From Crotophaga sulcirostris (Eukaryota; Chordata; Aves; Cuculiformes; Crotophagidae), in assembly GCA_013397455.1 (NCBI GenBank), contig VYZB01000724.1:57315-121314 (forward strand): 64,000 nt of DNA. Reading direction: 5' to 3'. The notes under the pieces were generated by a model, which was not told the origin of the DNA, made no database searches, and saw nothing but the letters and a program-made list of their open reading frames with translations. Below are positions 11,017-24,474 of this stretch, piece by piece. The position numbers were made by a program, and so were the translations under genes. Each line of letters begins with the position of its first letter. Positions within the stretch are counted from its first letter, which is position 1.

Positions 11017-14000
11017 ATTCACAGCAGTATTATTTATTTACTTTTTTTCCTCACACTCAAATGGTCATTCTGAAGATGACCTGAGCTGAGTTTGTAAGCT
11101 ATATTTCCCATATTTTAGTTAGTATATTCAAAAATTGTCCCTTTTTCTAGGATTCATCAATCTTACTGACACATCAAGCTAAAGAGTTTCAGTCTTCTCA
11201 TAGTCTGATTGGAGATAGTATGGTTCACTTGAAGAAGCAAAGGTCTGGCATCTTATTTAGCAAGAATCAATGGAACAGTTCAGGAAAGGGCAGTTTGAAG
11301 AGCTCATAGTTAGGAGCTGCAGTCCAGCAGACTTTTAAAGCAGATTATTTCGCTTCCACATTCATTAGATACATCCACTAGAAAATCTTCCTTGCCTTCC
11401 ACTGCAGGGCCCTACAGTTCCAGTACCATGAGACTGAAACAGTTCTTGAAGTGGGGCATCAACAGCCTCCTTTCTTTTAACCTCCTTTCTTTTAAGTGCT
11501 CTGACACATCCAAAAGCACAGAGGCTTTCTAATCAACCTCCTTGTGGACACTTTTAGGTGAAATGCTTTCTCTACACTCTTCGTTTCTCCTCCAGCCTAC
11601 ACCTAAATTACCAGATTTACATAGTACAATATAACTTTTTGTTGTGACACTGATGACATTCACTTACTGTGCACAGTGTATTTTCTAGGCACGAAGATTT
11701 AATTCAAGATGTCCCTTCTCTGTTGCCTGGACCTGAAATTTTCGCTCAGAATTGCCCAGGATTTTGCTTTGCTTCGTTTTGTCCTTTGTTTTGTCGAACC
11801 TCAGTGTACTGAGATTTGCGGCCTCATGTTCCCCCACACTATTGAGGATTACTCTGGCTTGTGGTGAAATATCCATCTTACACTTTCTTCCCTCTTTGTT
11901 CACATCTGGAGCAAGGCATGATGTCATCAGTATGGTATGTCATCTGCCTCATCTCCCCTGGTAGGGGGAAATTTGCTTGATGCTCAGCATTCATTCAAGA
12001 GTTGTAATGCAACATGAAGCTGCTCAGAGCAGCTTACCTGCTCTGGCTGATCTGATTTATCTGTGTCATCACAGAACTCTCTGGGAGGATTTTAACAGCC
12101 ATTGCCTTCCTCTCAGAAAAAAAATAACTCGTCTTATTCATAAATTCTCATTCTTCTCTGCCCTTCCCCTAGCCTCGAATCCAATTTCTGTGCTTTTAAA
12201 GGTGAATTATTTTTTTGTTTCCCTTTCATTCCAGCAGAGAGATGGCCCCTTTTCTGTTTCAATGGGATCCGGGCCTTCCTGCCACAGCTGCTCTCTCCTG
12301 GCCGGCAGCCGACTCTCTCATCCAAGCTCACTCTTAATGTAGTTTATTTTTCTCTGTCTTACTTGTTTCATTCTTTGCCTTTTTCTTTTTTCAGGCTGGA
12401 CCTCTCTTAATCAATCTCAGTCTTAGCCCTTTTCCCTTTCAATTCAGCCTTTTCTGCTGTGTTCAATTTTGGGGTAAGGGAAACAAGGCTTCCTTGAAGT
12501 GATTTGCTTGCTCCTTTTTTTTCCGATTTCCTTACTCTTCTCTTCCTCTGCCAGGGAGGTCAGGCGAGCTCTGACCTTGGGTAACAGTGCAAACTGGAAC
12601 ATTTGTGGTGGCAACAGAAACAATTCTTTAATTAATTAAATGATCCTTAAGTAGCAGGATGAAGCCAGTGGAGCTCTCCTGCCCACTGAGACCTGATGCA
12701 TTACATTTTACAGCACCTTACAGGCTGAAGCTCACTCTCAGGGAATAAAGTTACGACTCTAATACCATCTCTCCTTGTTAGTCAGCAGCAACACAAGTCA
12801 AATGTATTTATTTATGTATATTTATTTTTATCTTTAAAAAAAAGTATTCAAATTAACCCTTAAAACTCAAGTTGTGTTGCTGTGAACCCTTATTTTGTTT
12901 CATGTGGCTTTTGTTTATATGATTGAAGAGTCACAACATTGGTAGACTTGAAATAGCTGAAGGATTCTGTAAGAAATGAAGATATGAAATCTTTATTAGA
13001 AAGAAGTCGTGTCTATGTGTCCTCCTATGGATGGCAGTAGGCACATACCATTGAATTCCATGGGAACAGAATGTAGAATGCGACCCTACAGTTTCCACCT
13101 GAAATGTTTTAAAACCATATTGGCCCGAATGGAGTCTCAGAGTTGGTCCTATATATAACAGAAATATATATTCTTTATGAGACTTCTTGTCTGCTTAACA
13201 CGTATTCATAGGGATCAAGTCACACTCTCTATGAGTGCTGGGGTCAATGAGCCAAATAAATGATGTAGGGAAAATACCAGGCAATGTCAAACCACCATTT
13301 GCTTCCATGCTGGAGGGTTATCTCACCAGCTCTCAAGCATCTAAGCCAACTGTTTTAGCAATGTCAGCTGGCATTGAATTGAGGGCTGACCATTCTGATA
13401 TAAAACCACAGTGACTGGAAATCATGAATAAGAAGAAACTGTCCTTAATTAATCATTACATTTCTCTAGTGCCCCAAGTTTGCCATGTAATGTTCAGTAG
13501 CCTCCTTTCATGAGTAGCCACACTTTACAGCCATCTGCAGAAGAAAATAACTGCATTTAACAGAAGCCTCTCCTTATTTAGAGCTGCAGGGGGAACTAAT
13601 TAAAGGTAACTCAAACCACAGCTGCTAAAATAATTACATGGTATCTAAACTATTTTGGAAAGCTCTCATTGTTTCTGTGTGATATATGCAGAACATGATT
13701 GGAAACCTACGATCACCTTAAACAACATAATTGTGGCAAAGGATATACCTAGAATTCTATAGGATGCTACTTAACATAGAACTGTGTGACACTCGTGTAT
13801 GTTTTATGTGTATGTAAACATAAACACAGACATGTTGCATACATGGACCTTTTTTAGTACTCTTAGTAGCTGCATATAATCTTCAAGACTTAGGAGACAG
13901 AAAGATGCATTGGCATTATAAAACTGCAATAAAGAGATGCCTACTTTTTGGCAAAGAAAAGTGTTTTATAATCACACATGGAACCAATTGTTTGGAATTA

Positions 14001-17000
14001 AATACATTAAACATTACTCAACCAGTCTTCAGTTAAGAAAAATTTTCTTTCAATCATTTTCATGTAACAAAAAGGCTTGGACTTCATATATACACAAAGA
14101 AGCGCAGTACTGAAGCTTGGAAAAGAGTTTCAGATGAGGTTTGAATTATTCCAAACTCAGGGCTCAGTGGGGAGCTCAGATTTTACATTTGCACAGGGAT
14201 GCAGCTGTCAAAAAGAGGTAAAATCAACTGACAAAATGTACCAGAAAACTAAACTGATTTTGTCATTTGGACCTTATTCAAAATAAGTTCTTTAAAATGA
14301 AGAAGAGAAAGGATGTGCATTTGAACTCCCTTCTACTTTAACTGTTTCTCTCCTAATGATGTTCATCATCTGGTGTTTCAGTCTCTTTTAAAATTGATTA
14401 ATAGAATCAGGTCTGCAAAAGGTAGGCATTATCATAGACTGATCCAAAGTTGGATCTGGCTTTACTTTTACAAGCTCATTGTTATCCTTAAATCCAATCC
14501 AATGTTTATTATTAATCATATTAAATGTTTTGGGGTAACAGTTGTTCCCCAATAAAACCATGACAAACTTGTGCAGGAGCGTGGGGAATTCACCTGAGGG
14601 CTCATACCCTCCTAGCGTGCATCTTGGGCCTTTCCAGAGTAATATCCCCACATCCATCGCTATTAGTCGGCATGCACTTCACTCTTGGGGAAAGAGAAAA
14701 GTGGCGACCTATAATACAGTTATCGCAAAGTTTATCCACAGTAAGCTTGGTTTTGCTGATAGTCCTTCTCCTCTAAGTGACAGCCCAGCCAACATGCAAA
14801 TATCTAAGCAGCATTCAGCATCACAAAAACAAAGTATTGCTAGTCTGTTATAAAAAAAATTCTAATGAGAAACTTGGTGACATCTCAGTACAAATATTAC
14901 TTGGAAATAAGAATGAATACCAGAAATTATATCAGTTCCATACCTTGGAAACAACATACTGTCCCCCTAGAAATGGAGAAAAGGAACTGAGGCCACAAAT
15001 TGGCAGGATGACAACTGCATTTACCACTTTAAACACTATATGGTCAGCAAAACATCTATTGCTAAAAGATATAAGTACAAATTCCCAACTCAGATATTAC
15101 TTTTGTCATCATATGTGGATGTGAAAGATTAGTCAGAGTCTAAACGCTTTTGAAAGTAAACACTTGGTAAAAATACTAGGCACTAAATGGACTTCAGGGA
15201 TAATGCACACCAAGATATACCAGAGTATCCAACAACTTGTTCTGTCTAAAGTGAAGTAGAAAAACACCCTAATGAACAATGACAGGCAAATGGTGAAGAA
15301 ATATGTAAAGAATGAAGCTGATTTGTTTGCCATAACAGGCACTGAATAGAACAGTGGAAAACCCTCAGAAGGTCTGACTAAAAGGATTCCCTTCTTCCAG
15401 CCTGTTGGGAGGAGGAGAGAGATAGTACTTAACAACATGCTCAGCTTAAAAGCTGGAGTTCCAGTTAGTCAGGGATTGCAATGACCCTTAAGTGCCCTAA
15501 GAAATGGCGGGTGGTTTAAGGAAGGATTCAGACCCACATGTGACAGTTCTCACAAAGTCATTTGCCTCATTTTTATTTTTTTTTAATAGTTTAATTTAAA
15601 TTTTCCCCATTGCCCTCTTCCACAGCCAAGGAAAACCAGACCAGGAGCCAGGATGTTGTCTTGGAATGGACCACGTCCTTCTACTGGCTTCTACTGCAGC
15701 CAGAGCAGATCATCCAGGCACAGCCTCTTCAAGCACTATATCATCTAAAGATGAAGATGTGAACCTTCTGTCACTTTAAAAAGTGCCTTAACAACTAAAC
15801 CCTGCTGAAATCAAAGAAGCATTAAAAGGCAAGCAAAAAAATTACTTTGCAACATTAAAAGCAAGACTGAATTAAAAATGCAAAATTTCTTCAGGATTAT
15901 CTAGTCAATAGTCTGTTAAAGCAAAATATATACTGTACAGTTTCTCTTTGCTGTTCTAATTGCCCCTGTATGAAACCAGGCTTAAAAGAGGTATATGGAA
16001 GCTATAGATGGACTGTATGAGGCCTGCTCTCAATTAGAGCAGAGCTGGAAGGAGTGCAAATGAAAACCAGACTGACAGTCTGGGTATTTTATGTCTCAAT
16101 GAGACTTGCACATTTAGATAGTTTCAAGAATATCACATATGAATTTTGATTGATAAAAGGCTCAGAGACTGGATGGTCTCAACTTGTAGTCATCTTCATT
16201 TCAACTTGATTGAAAACATCATTCCCCATCTTGGATGGTATGTGGGTCACATCAGTGGAAGGAGATTAAGTTCACCCTGCTGGTGCCCTTTCAGATCAAA
16301 TGTGTTAAGAATGACCCTGACATGCCAGAAGCGTTGACTGACAGTCTCTTTCTCTCAGATGCTGGAGAGGTTATGCAAATCGTGGTGTTTATGAGCTGCT
16401 ACACAAGACCCGAGCCAAGTTTGGTAGAAACCACCCTGCCATTTCACTGGCTCATGAGCCCACCCAGAGAAGCTGGAAACCTCAGACAATTTTCCTTTCT
16501 TACGGAATGAGAAAATGCCACATTGAATTTGCGAAACTAAAATTCAGATTGACTTGGACTCCTGTGCCAAGATATTTATGTTTCAATTGCCCTTTTAAAG
16601 TAACAGCAGATAGTAGTTTCCATTTTCCTCGAAGCCATTTTAAACAGGCGAAAGCGTCTGAAGAGTGAGTTACAGCCTCTGCCAGCAGAGAGGATTAAGG
16701 CTGTCAAGAAACTATGATAAGAATTATGGTACTTTCACATTAGGATTTGGGATTGGAAGTATTGAAAGAGGGGCCTTACAGAGAAACTTGGAGGCTGTTC
16801 TCATTTTCCTTGCTACACACTGCTCATAGCTGCCCCTTTTCATACTACAATAATCACTAGAACAGAGAAGCTGTTGATTTTAGTTTGGAAATCAGCTCTA
16901 AGGCAAGCAAATATTGATAAAATACCAAGACATAGTTGAACACATTCTCTAAATTCCTTAATGTGGAGAAAAAGTTCCAATAGAGTGATAGCACTAGGAT

Positions 17001-20000
17001 GAATGCATGCCCTCGTCTGCATAGATAAGAACTGGTACAGCTCAGAAAATGGCTGGCAGAGGACACGTATTTATCATACAAAATAAAGCCATATCTCATC
17101 GTTCAGCTCAACACTCTCTCCATCTCCTCTTCTCTCCTCTTTCCTTGTATTTCAGCTACAGCCATACCAATTGATCAGTATAAAGTCTTCAAGAGATAGA
17201 GTGATAGCCAACAGTCCTGTTCATGTGTCCTCATGAGAGACTGAAGCAGTTCACTACAACCCTGTAGAAATCTCTGCGTGTCCTCCATGTTACATTAGCC
17301 ATGCACACAGGGAAGGATCAACCTCTACAACAGGCTCACGGTAGCACCCTCTGAAAGGCAATGCTCTTATTCTGGAAGTTCTGAGCCACGAGCTCCCATG
17401 CATCTGCCAATATGTTAAATATCAAAAAACATAACCACAAAGAGGAGGTAAGAGGAAGACAAACCACACTTAGGTTATTCGTGGTTGCACGTTCACAGAA
17501 AAGAAAAATAGGTATGCATAAGGCAGGCAGAACTTGCCCCTACATGAGCATTCTGTGGGTTTCTTGTAGGCTCTATGCGAAGAGTGTATCGGTGAGCATC
17601 TAGCTGGCTCCACCAACTCAGACACTGCAATGGGCTCTGGCCTCAACAGAATTCAAACTCTATGAATTACTGTAGGCAAGGATGATGCTCCAAAAGTTTC
17701 ATCTACATGAAAAAAACAACATTCTAAGTCTTCGCAAAATTGTCTAGAAACAAAAGGACACTCTCCTGTAGAATGTCAAACTGTGAAACAGAGCCTGCAT
17801 GTGTGCGTGAATTATTAAAACAATCAAAAGAATTCAACAATTTAATTATAAAGTCAGTCATACAGCTGGTTGAGTAACGGACATGTTCAGAGAGAAATAT
17901 TTCCGAATAAAGAGTAAAAATATTGCCAATATTTCTGAGTAAAGAATTTCTAATGACTAACTTGACCTGTAAATTAATTCCATAAAAAAAAGTTATTTGG
18001 ATAAGCCTGGAAGTAAAAGAAGCATGCAAAGGTTTGGCATTTAAACAGACTCGTAAATAGAAGACATGTGGCCGTAGATGTACAACAAAGTCCTTTAACA
18101 TGCCCATTTTCTAAAGACAAAGTAGCTGCAGATATTTTCGATGTTTTTAGGACAGGTTGCTATGGTTAGGGTCTTCATTTCTGCAAAGTAAGAGAAAAGC
18201 AAGACATTGTCTAGAAACACAGCATTAGGCAGATAAAGCAGATTTAAGAGTGGAAATTCCTCTTGCTAGTGAAATTATTAGTGTTTTTGCACTGAAGAGA
18301 GCATAGTCTCAAAAAGCATAAGTTCCTTGCAATGCACAAAGTGTAAACCAGCTGGCAGGATGGGCCAGGCTTATTTGCCCTGACCTGTCTCCCCTGGCTG
18401 GGCCCTCCACTCTTATCCATGGGCCCAAAGTATCAATAAGTCGCGTCCCAGGACCCTCATCATGGCCAGGCCTGTGGCATTACCTTGCATTCTGCCTGCA
18501 CTGGCCAGCCACTCCCAGCATCTTCTCTGTAGTCATGGACTTGCTGGAGGGCATATTGGTATATACACTCCTCATGGGCACAAGAAAGCGAGGTCTTACT
18601 CACCAAGATAAGCAATTGGGCTGGAAAGGGGCTCTTGAAAACTTGGCCCTTCCCGGCTTAAATAAGAAAGCTAATAAAGAAAGCATCAGAGATTCTAATA
18701 TATGATACTAATTAAAACACATTCAGATGGTGACAAATGAAAGAGATATTGAAGGTTAGAGAAGAAGCATAATTGTAAGGCAGTAGCCGCGCTTCCGCTT
18801 CTTACAAAAACAAGAGAGACACTATGAAGGATGCCATATTGCACTTGGCTCCTGTCCTAAAATAATTCCACATTATAAATATTTGACGCAGCACTTAAGA
18901 CTATTGCCTTCACAGGATTTAATGCAGTATAATGTAACACATCTGTTTTCTACCCACATGGTATGAAAGAGAGTGAACGGGTAAGATATGAACAAAAAAT
19001 GCAAAACCATATTGTATACTATTACTTCTGTGTTAATCATGCTACTCATTACCTATTGAATTATGATAATGTAAAATGTTTCATAATACCAAAACAGCAT
19101 GATCTTGATCATTGTTTTTTGATCTATGAGACATCAACCCTGTTCCTACCTTCACTTTCTGTACTCATGAAAAGTACCATGAGAACTTGTGACTTGCATG
19201 TGTGCTGTGTTTACTGCATTTAATGTGAAAAGCTGAAGTACCGTTATCAAAATGTATCAGCATAAAACAGGTACAGTCAAGTAACTTAACAAAACATGCT
19301 TACTTTTTGTGTCTTCAATTTAAGTACTAAAAATCTATCATCACCAGCTTACACTATCTGAAAAATTGTATACTGAAGACAGATGTATTAACCAAGTTAA
19401 CCAACCTTCCCATCAACTATATTGCAGCAAAGTGACACTTTCTTACTCCACTTTGAAGAGCTGTGGGATTGCCTTACTTTGACTGTCATCTCCTGCATCA
19501 CTTCCCCTGCTCAGCATCCTTCCTGCTTGCAGGGGGAATCTTTCTTAAGGTATCTTTCTTAAGAGAATCTTACAGTGTATCTTTCTTAAATCGTAAGTGC
19601 TATAGTCAAAAAAAAATGTTAAAATCCATAAGTCACAGGAAGAAGTAAACAAACTAATGTACAGACAATACGTAGAGGATGACATACACTTTCATGACTG
19701 CAAGTCTGTCAGTCTCTTGACAACAAACTCCAGGCTGGCTTTCTGTTCTTCTGCTGGCAGGTTAGATTGGTTTGAAAAGAGCAGTACACTGAGAAGGTAA
19801 TTACAGCACAAACTGTTGGTTTCTACATGGTGCCATCATCAAAGTATGCCAATCTGTGGTGTTCCCAAGCTTAATAGAGTTAAAAAAAAAAAAAAGAAAG
19901 AAATTCTTACTGCGGCGCAGAGTAAAACCTTTCCAGCCCCAGAAAATGGAGTTTCTCTTCATTCATGTTTTACTCTACCCAAAGCATTTTCCTGTGGTGG

Positions 20001-23000
20001 TGTACTCAACCAGAATTTTCAAAGGTGCAAACCAGCTTACACATCCTTTGTCTCTTTTGCAATGTCATGAGTTCCAGTGAGACCACGCACGGTTTGGGAA
20101 GGGGCACAGCTTTATGTGCCTGCGCTGCAGCACTACCAACCTGGGGTAGCTAGAAAGCAGTAGGTGGCCAAGAGACACAGTTCAGCCAGGAGCTACAGCT
20201 GTGCCAGGCTTCTCTGTCCCAAAAACACTGACTGACCCATTACTGAGGGTTCTGGGAATTCATTACAATGGATGCACTTTGGTAAGCTCAGTATCCTTAT
20301 GACAATCTTTTCCTATGTTTAAACCACAACATTTTGTTTTCTCTGAAAGCTGCTGATGAAGCAAACACTATTTTTGGAGGGAAATTGCTTTGGCATCTCT
20401 CAGAGTATCAAAATGAGTAAAACTTTTAGCAGAGAAAAACATATTTAGGCACAGTTTAGCATGCCATTATCTTGACTCCTTTACTACATGGCTTTTCATA
20501 ACTGTGCCTCATCTGGGAAAAGACTAAAATTTGTCCTTTGTGGGAGGCTAGATAATTAGTCACTCTAAATAACAACTTATGAACTACAGCTAAAAACTAA
20601 CCAGATTGGTAAACAGGAATTGCAAGACTGTGATTTTTGCTTCTTTACCCACAGCTTCACACACATGAAATAAATGCGTAATTCAGCCCTTCTCTAGCAG
20701 TGGTTCACAAACCTGGGGTGGTTCATGAAACCGCACAGCTTGCTCATGGAGCCATATTAAATCACAACATTTCTCAGTCGTGTTTGCCTCCACTGGTCAT
20801 CCCCTCCAAATTTGGTATTTATAGGTTCATTTGTCCACAGCTTGGAGATCTATAGGTTTGAGTCAGGTTAGCCTAATGACCAGCAATGTAGCCAGTTGTT
20901 CATAAACAATTACCCACTCAAATGCACCAGAGTCTGAATCGACAGCCCCTCAGACCAACAGCACTCCTCCTGCAAAAGCCAAGAATCCAAGGTAACATCA
21001 TTTTGAATAAAGTATTAATTTTTTTTACACTGTACAATGTTTACATTTCTTCCTCAGCAAATAATCCATCCATATGTACTTCGTTATGGACGAATTTCTG
21101 ATTTCACACACACTGTGGGCAAACACTGTGGTCAGAGGTTGCTAGGAGCATATATGTGTATAGCTGTTAGTCATCATGTTCTCCTGTCTTTGTAGAGGAC
21201 ATAATTAAGAGTATATCATTCACGTCTTTTGTTTGCATTATGGATGGACCTGGCTGAGAGCAGCAGGAATGAACTTGAAACCTGGGTCATGGATGTGGAT
21301 GATTACAAGAAGGGTCTCAGCTAGCATATTTGATCCCTTGAGCTTGGAGAACAATTAGAGTAAAACCGAACAGTTTAAGTTTTTCTTTAATTAGCCTCCA
21401 GTCTGCAATGTATGGGGGGTTCAGAGCTTAAATCAATTCTTACATAACTCATGGTCCTCTTTTCTTTTTCCATCAATATTACTATTTCCATTGAAAAATA
21501 TTTAGTTTTTAGAAAGGAGGGAAATGTGATAGTCATTTATTGCCCCCACACTGCTAAGAAATTCCATGCTTTTATGTGCAGGAAGCATTGTGTTGATTTT
21601 GGCTTCCCCATGAGTTAAAAATCTTGTTTAAATGTTGCAGAATCTAAATGCTCTTTGAGGTTTTTCTGTGTTGTTTTATGGAAAGGCTTCTGCCTGATTA
21701 TTTACAGATGCTGTCTCTCAGAAAGCCAAAAATAGTCCTTTACTAATTCAAAATTTAAACTAGCATTTTTATTATTTTATTGTGTAACCAAGAAATTCTG
21801 CCCTGGGGTACTCAGTTCAAAGAGGAAAACAGACCCCTTTGGTGCACTGTTGGCATCGCAGGCAGTGACATTCCCATTTAGCTAACGGCAGTGCCAACCC
21901 TTGGCAGACCACGGGGTCCTCTCCAGCAGAAGTGCAACCTCCAAAGCCTCTTGCAGCACAGACTCCCCTGGTTACATGAGCATGAAGGACTCGTATTGTT
22001 TCAAAAGTTACTTCTCCCACAGTAGCACAGGGTGTTTAAAACAATTTTAGGAATTAGAACAGCCCTTCAAGCCATGATGCTTTTCTATGGCCACCTTGGC
22101 TGAGCATCAGCAAGGGATTTCTTTCAACAGTTCATGAAGTGCTAAGATATATCTTGAGCTCAACAAGCAAGAAATCTTCCTTGGGCAGCTCAGCAAGCAA
22201 GACTTAATCAGAGGAAGCACTCCTCCAAAGTTTCTCTTTGCTTCTCCAAGGTTAAGGAGAGTTATGATCACTAACAAATAGGGGGACTACCCTTGTCAAA
22301 GGGGAGCCAAAGAGCTTGGATCTCATCCTTGCCAGTCAGATTTTACTTTTTTTTCTCTCAGCAACCAGCAGCAGAAGAGTTGCACTTTCCTTGCTGCCTC
22401 AAGCGACTGCTTTTCTATCCTGGGTCCCATAGATACCTGGGTGTGGGGTTGTCCCACTGATCTGGAGACCACGCGTTAGACAACTCCCATCCTACAGATA
22501 TGACAGCTCCAGCAAACCCAAGTAGGGGCAGGGGAACAGCACAAACCAGCAATCTGGGTAGTGGGTCACCAGCCATTGTACCTGCCTCACCGGTAGATAC
22601 AGTAAGTGCATGGTTCATAAAAATCCTTTCTGACCCTGGTGAACTCATCAGCCTCTCCAAATCCCTGCATCGTTTGACGGTTAGGAGATGAGAGCAATGT
22701 ATCAAAAACTCAGCACTGCAATAAACAAGAAGATACATTACTGCCACCATTACAAGAAGTTCTGCATAAAATATTGTTGATAAAACATTTGCAAATGTAA
22801 TTTTCTGCTCGTCAACAGGTACTAACACCAGCTGAAAGCTGTTCCTAACTCAGCCTGCACAAACACTTACTTGCCTACTACAATGTGGCTTGGAAACAAA
22901 ACAGGTGCTGCTTGTAGACCACCAGTTGTCTCAACCCACAAGTGAAGTAACACACAGCTACAGGAAAAAGTCTGTGGGCCTACATGGCAGATCAGATTTT

Positions 23001-24086
23001 CTTCTCACAGACCTGCCTACAATCTGGATGATATCTTTCAAACACATGGCTTGGGAGGTTTGTGTTTATTTCCTACAGCCTGACTTCTTACCTGAAAATA
23101 GTGTAGTGGATTTTCTGAAAGAAACAGCAAACCCCTCTCAAGTGATATCTTCACAGTTTTTAGTTGGTATAGAACATGTAGTTGTTTTGCAGTTTCATTT
23201 GGGGAAGGAGAAAACAGGGTTATGCTTACTTCCTGCAGCTGAAAATTTCTATCACCTCAGACAAACACAGCTACCCGAGATGATTGGAGAAGTTGGTACA
23301 ATGACAAATAAATAAGGTTCTTATTTGGATGCAACAAAATATTATCGCTTATTTTGAATGGCAGAAACTTCTCTAGAACAGTTAGCATTTTAAGGATTTA
23401 ACTTTTTGAAAACTGTAGATTTCTTCCAGATATGAAACTACTTGAAAACCAAGATCACAAAGTCAAATTTGATCTAAAATGAGGTCTGATCTTTCCTTCC
23501 TGAATCACAATGGAGCTTGGATTCCTACCAGTTCTGGCTAGATGTAGCTCATTTCTAGCACTGGTACGACTGGCATCTGCTTATTCTGAATGTACCATCA
23601 GTTAAGACATGGGGCTGAACTTATGGATTAGCTACAATATGGTGAAGAGGGAAGAATTCCTGAAGGATGTATTCCAGAGAAGCTGTTACATATTTAATTA
23701 AAATACATTGTTCTGCACGATACAATTAAAGTACAACCAAGAAATTCTGCTCTGGGGCCTAGAGCTTTTAATAAGGATGATACACCAGAAGGACCTTTAT
23801 GATAGGTTTAGTCCTGTAAAGATTCTTAGCCACAGCACAAGCCGGCCATATAGTTACTTCTCTTATTTCTTGTAACTACATTTTGAAAGATAATGTACAT
23901 AAAAAAGAATTTGCACTGCTATGTTACTTTTCATCCAAGGATTATATAAGCTTTAGAAATATCTATAAATTTCTCTCACAGTGCCATTCCTCATCATTGC
24001 TGCAATTTAAGAACCTCCCTCAGTAACACTAAACTTTTAGTTCCAAAACTCATGGCTTTTATCTCTTGGGTTAGAATTTATAACGC

Positions 24087-24474
24087 TTGCTCAGCCTAGA
24101 GAAGAGGAGGTTCCATGGAGACCTTAGAGCAACATTTCAGTACTTGAATGGGGCCTAAAGGAAAGCTGGGGAGGGGCTCTTTATCAGGAAGTGCAGGGAT
24201 AGGGCGAGGGATAATGGTTTTATGCTGAAACAGGGGAGATTTAGATGAGATATTAGGAAGAAATTATTTACTGTGAAGGTGGTGAGGCACTGGAATGGGT
24301 TGCCTAGAGAAGTCATGAATGCCCCATCCCTGGAGGTGTTCACGACCAGGTTGGATGAGACTTTGAGCAACCTGATCCAGTGGAAGGTGTCCCTGACCAT
24401 GGCTGGGGGGTTGGAATTGCATGATCTTTAAGGTCCTTTCTGACCCAAACCATGCTATGATTCTATGATTCTAA
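24087..24474 (+). mobile_element. CR1 LINE, 5'-truncated 3' end
   Basis: Seen: CR1 landmarks in order. They are GCCTAGAGAAGAGGAGG, GGAGAC-CTTAGAGCAAC, AGATATTAGGAAGAAATTAT, TTTACTGTGAAGGTGGTGAG, GGCACTGGAATGGGTTGCC, then the 3'UTR ending with the CR1 octamer tail (ATTCTATG repeated) at 24456-24473. The remaining ORF2 C-terminus is interrupted. It is close in type to the copies at 30325 and 43443. Confidence 0.95.

Larger units (their letters stand above)
8580..24086. other. Long non-coding stretch with a few short repeats
   Basis: No gene or transposon was recognised in 15 kb. Small items seen: a 30-bp dispersed repeat (9525-9554 and 10987-11016), a 15-bp tandem duplication CCTCCTTTCTTTTAA near 11465-11495, a spliceable-looking but unsupported segment at 12395-12473, a GC-richer unassigned patch at about 18345-18570, three copies of ATCTTTCTTAA at about 19537-19588, an A14 run at 19882-19895, and a 23-bp near repeat (21786-21808 and 23735-23757). 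Confidence 0.55.

Noticed and set aside
12395..12473. 79-bp exon-like segment on the plus strand with a strong polypyrimidine-CAG acceptor and GTAAGG donor
   Set aside because: The enclosed sequence is T-rich, the only open frame gives a low-complexity Leu/Phe/Ser peptide, and it is antisense to the COLEC12 intron. Probably a pseudo-exon.
17101..17153. Long CT-rich tract ending TTGTATTTCAG (acceptor-like, plus strand)
   Set aside because: No open, recognisable exon or donor follows it.
18345..18570. GC-richer patch resembling a transposon or exon fragment
   Set aside because: No frame, splice signal or repeat family could be recognised.
22415..23315. Two adjacent, diverging open frames (137 codons minus, 141 codons plus)
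   Set aside because: Neither peptide is recognised, no exon boundaries fit, and lengths of this order are expected occasionally in 64 kb. A conservation test would settle it.
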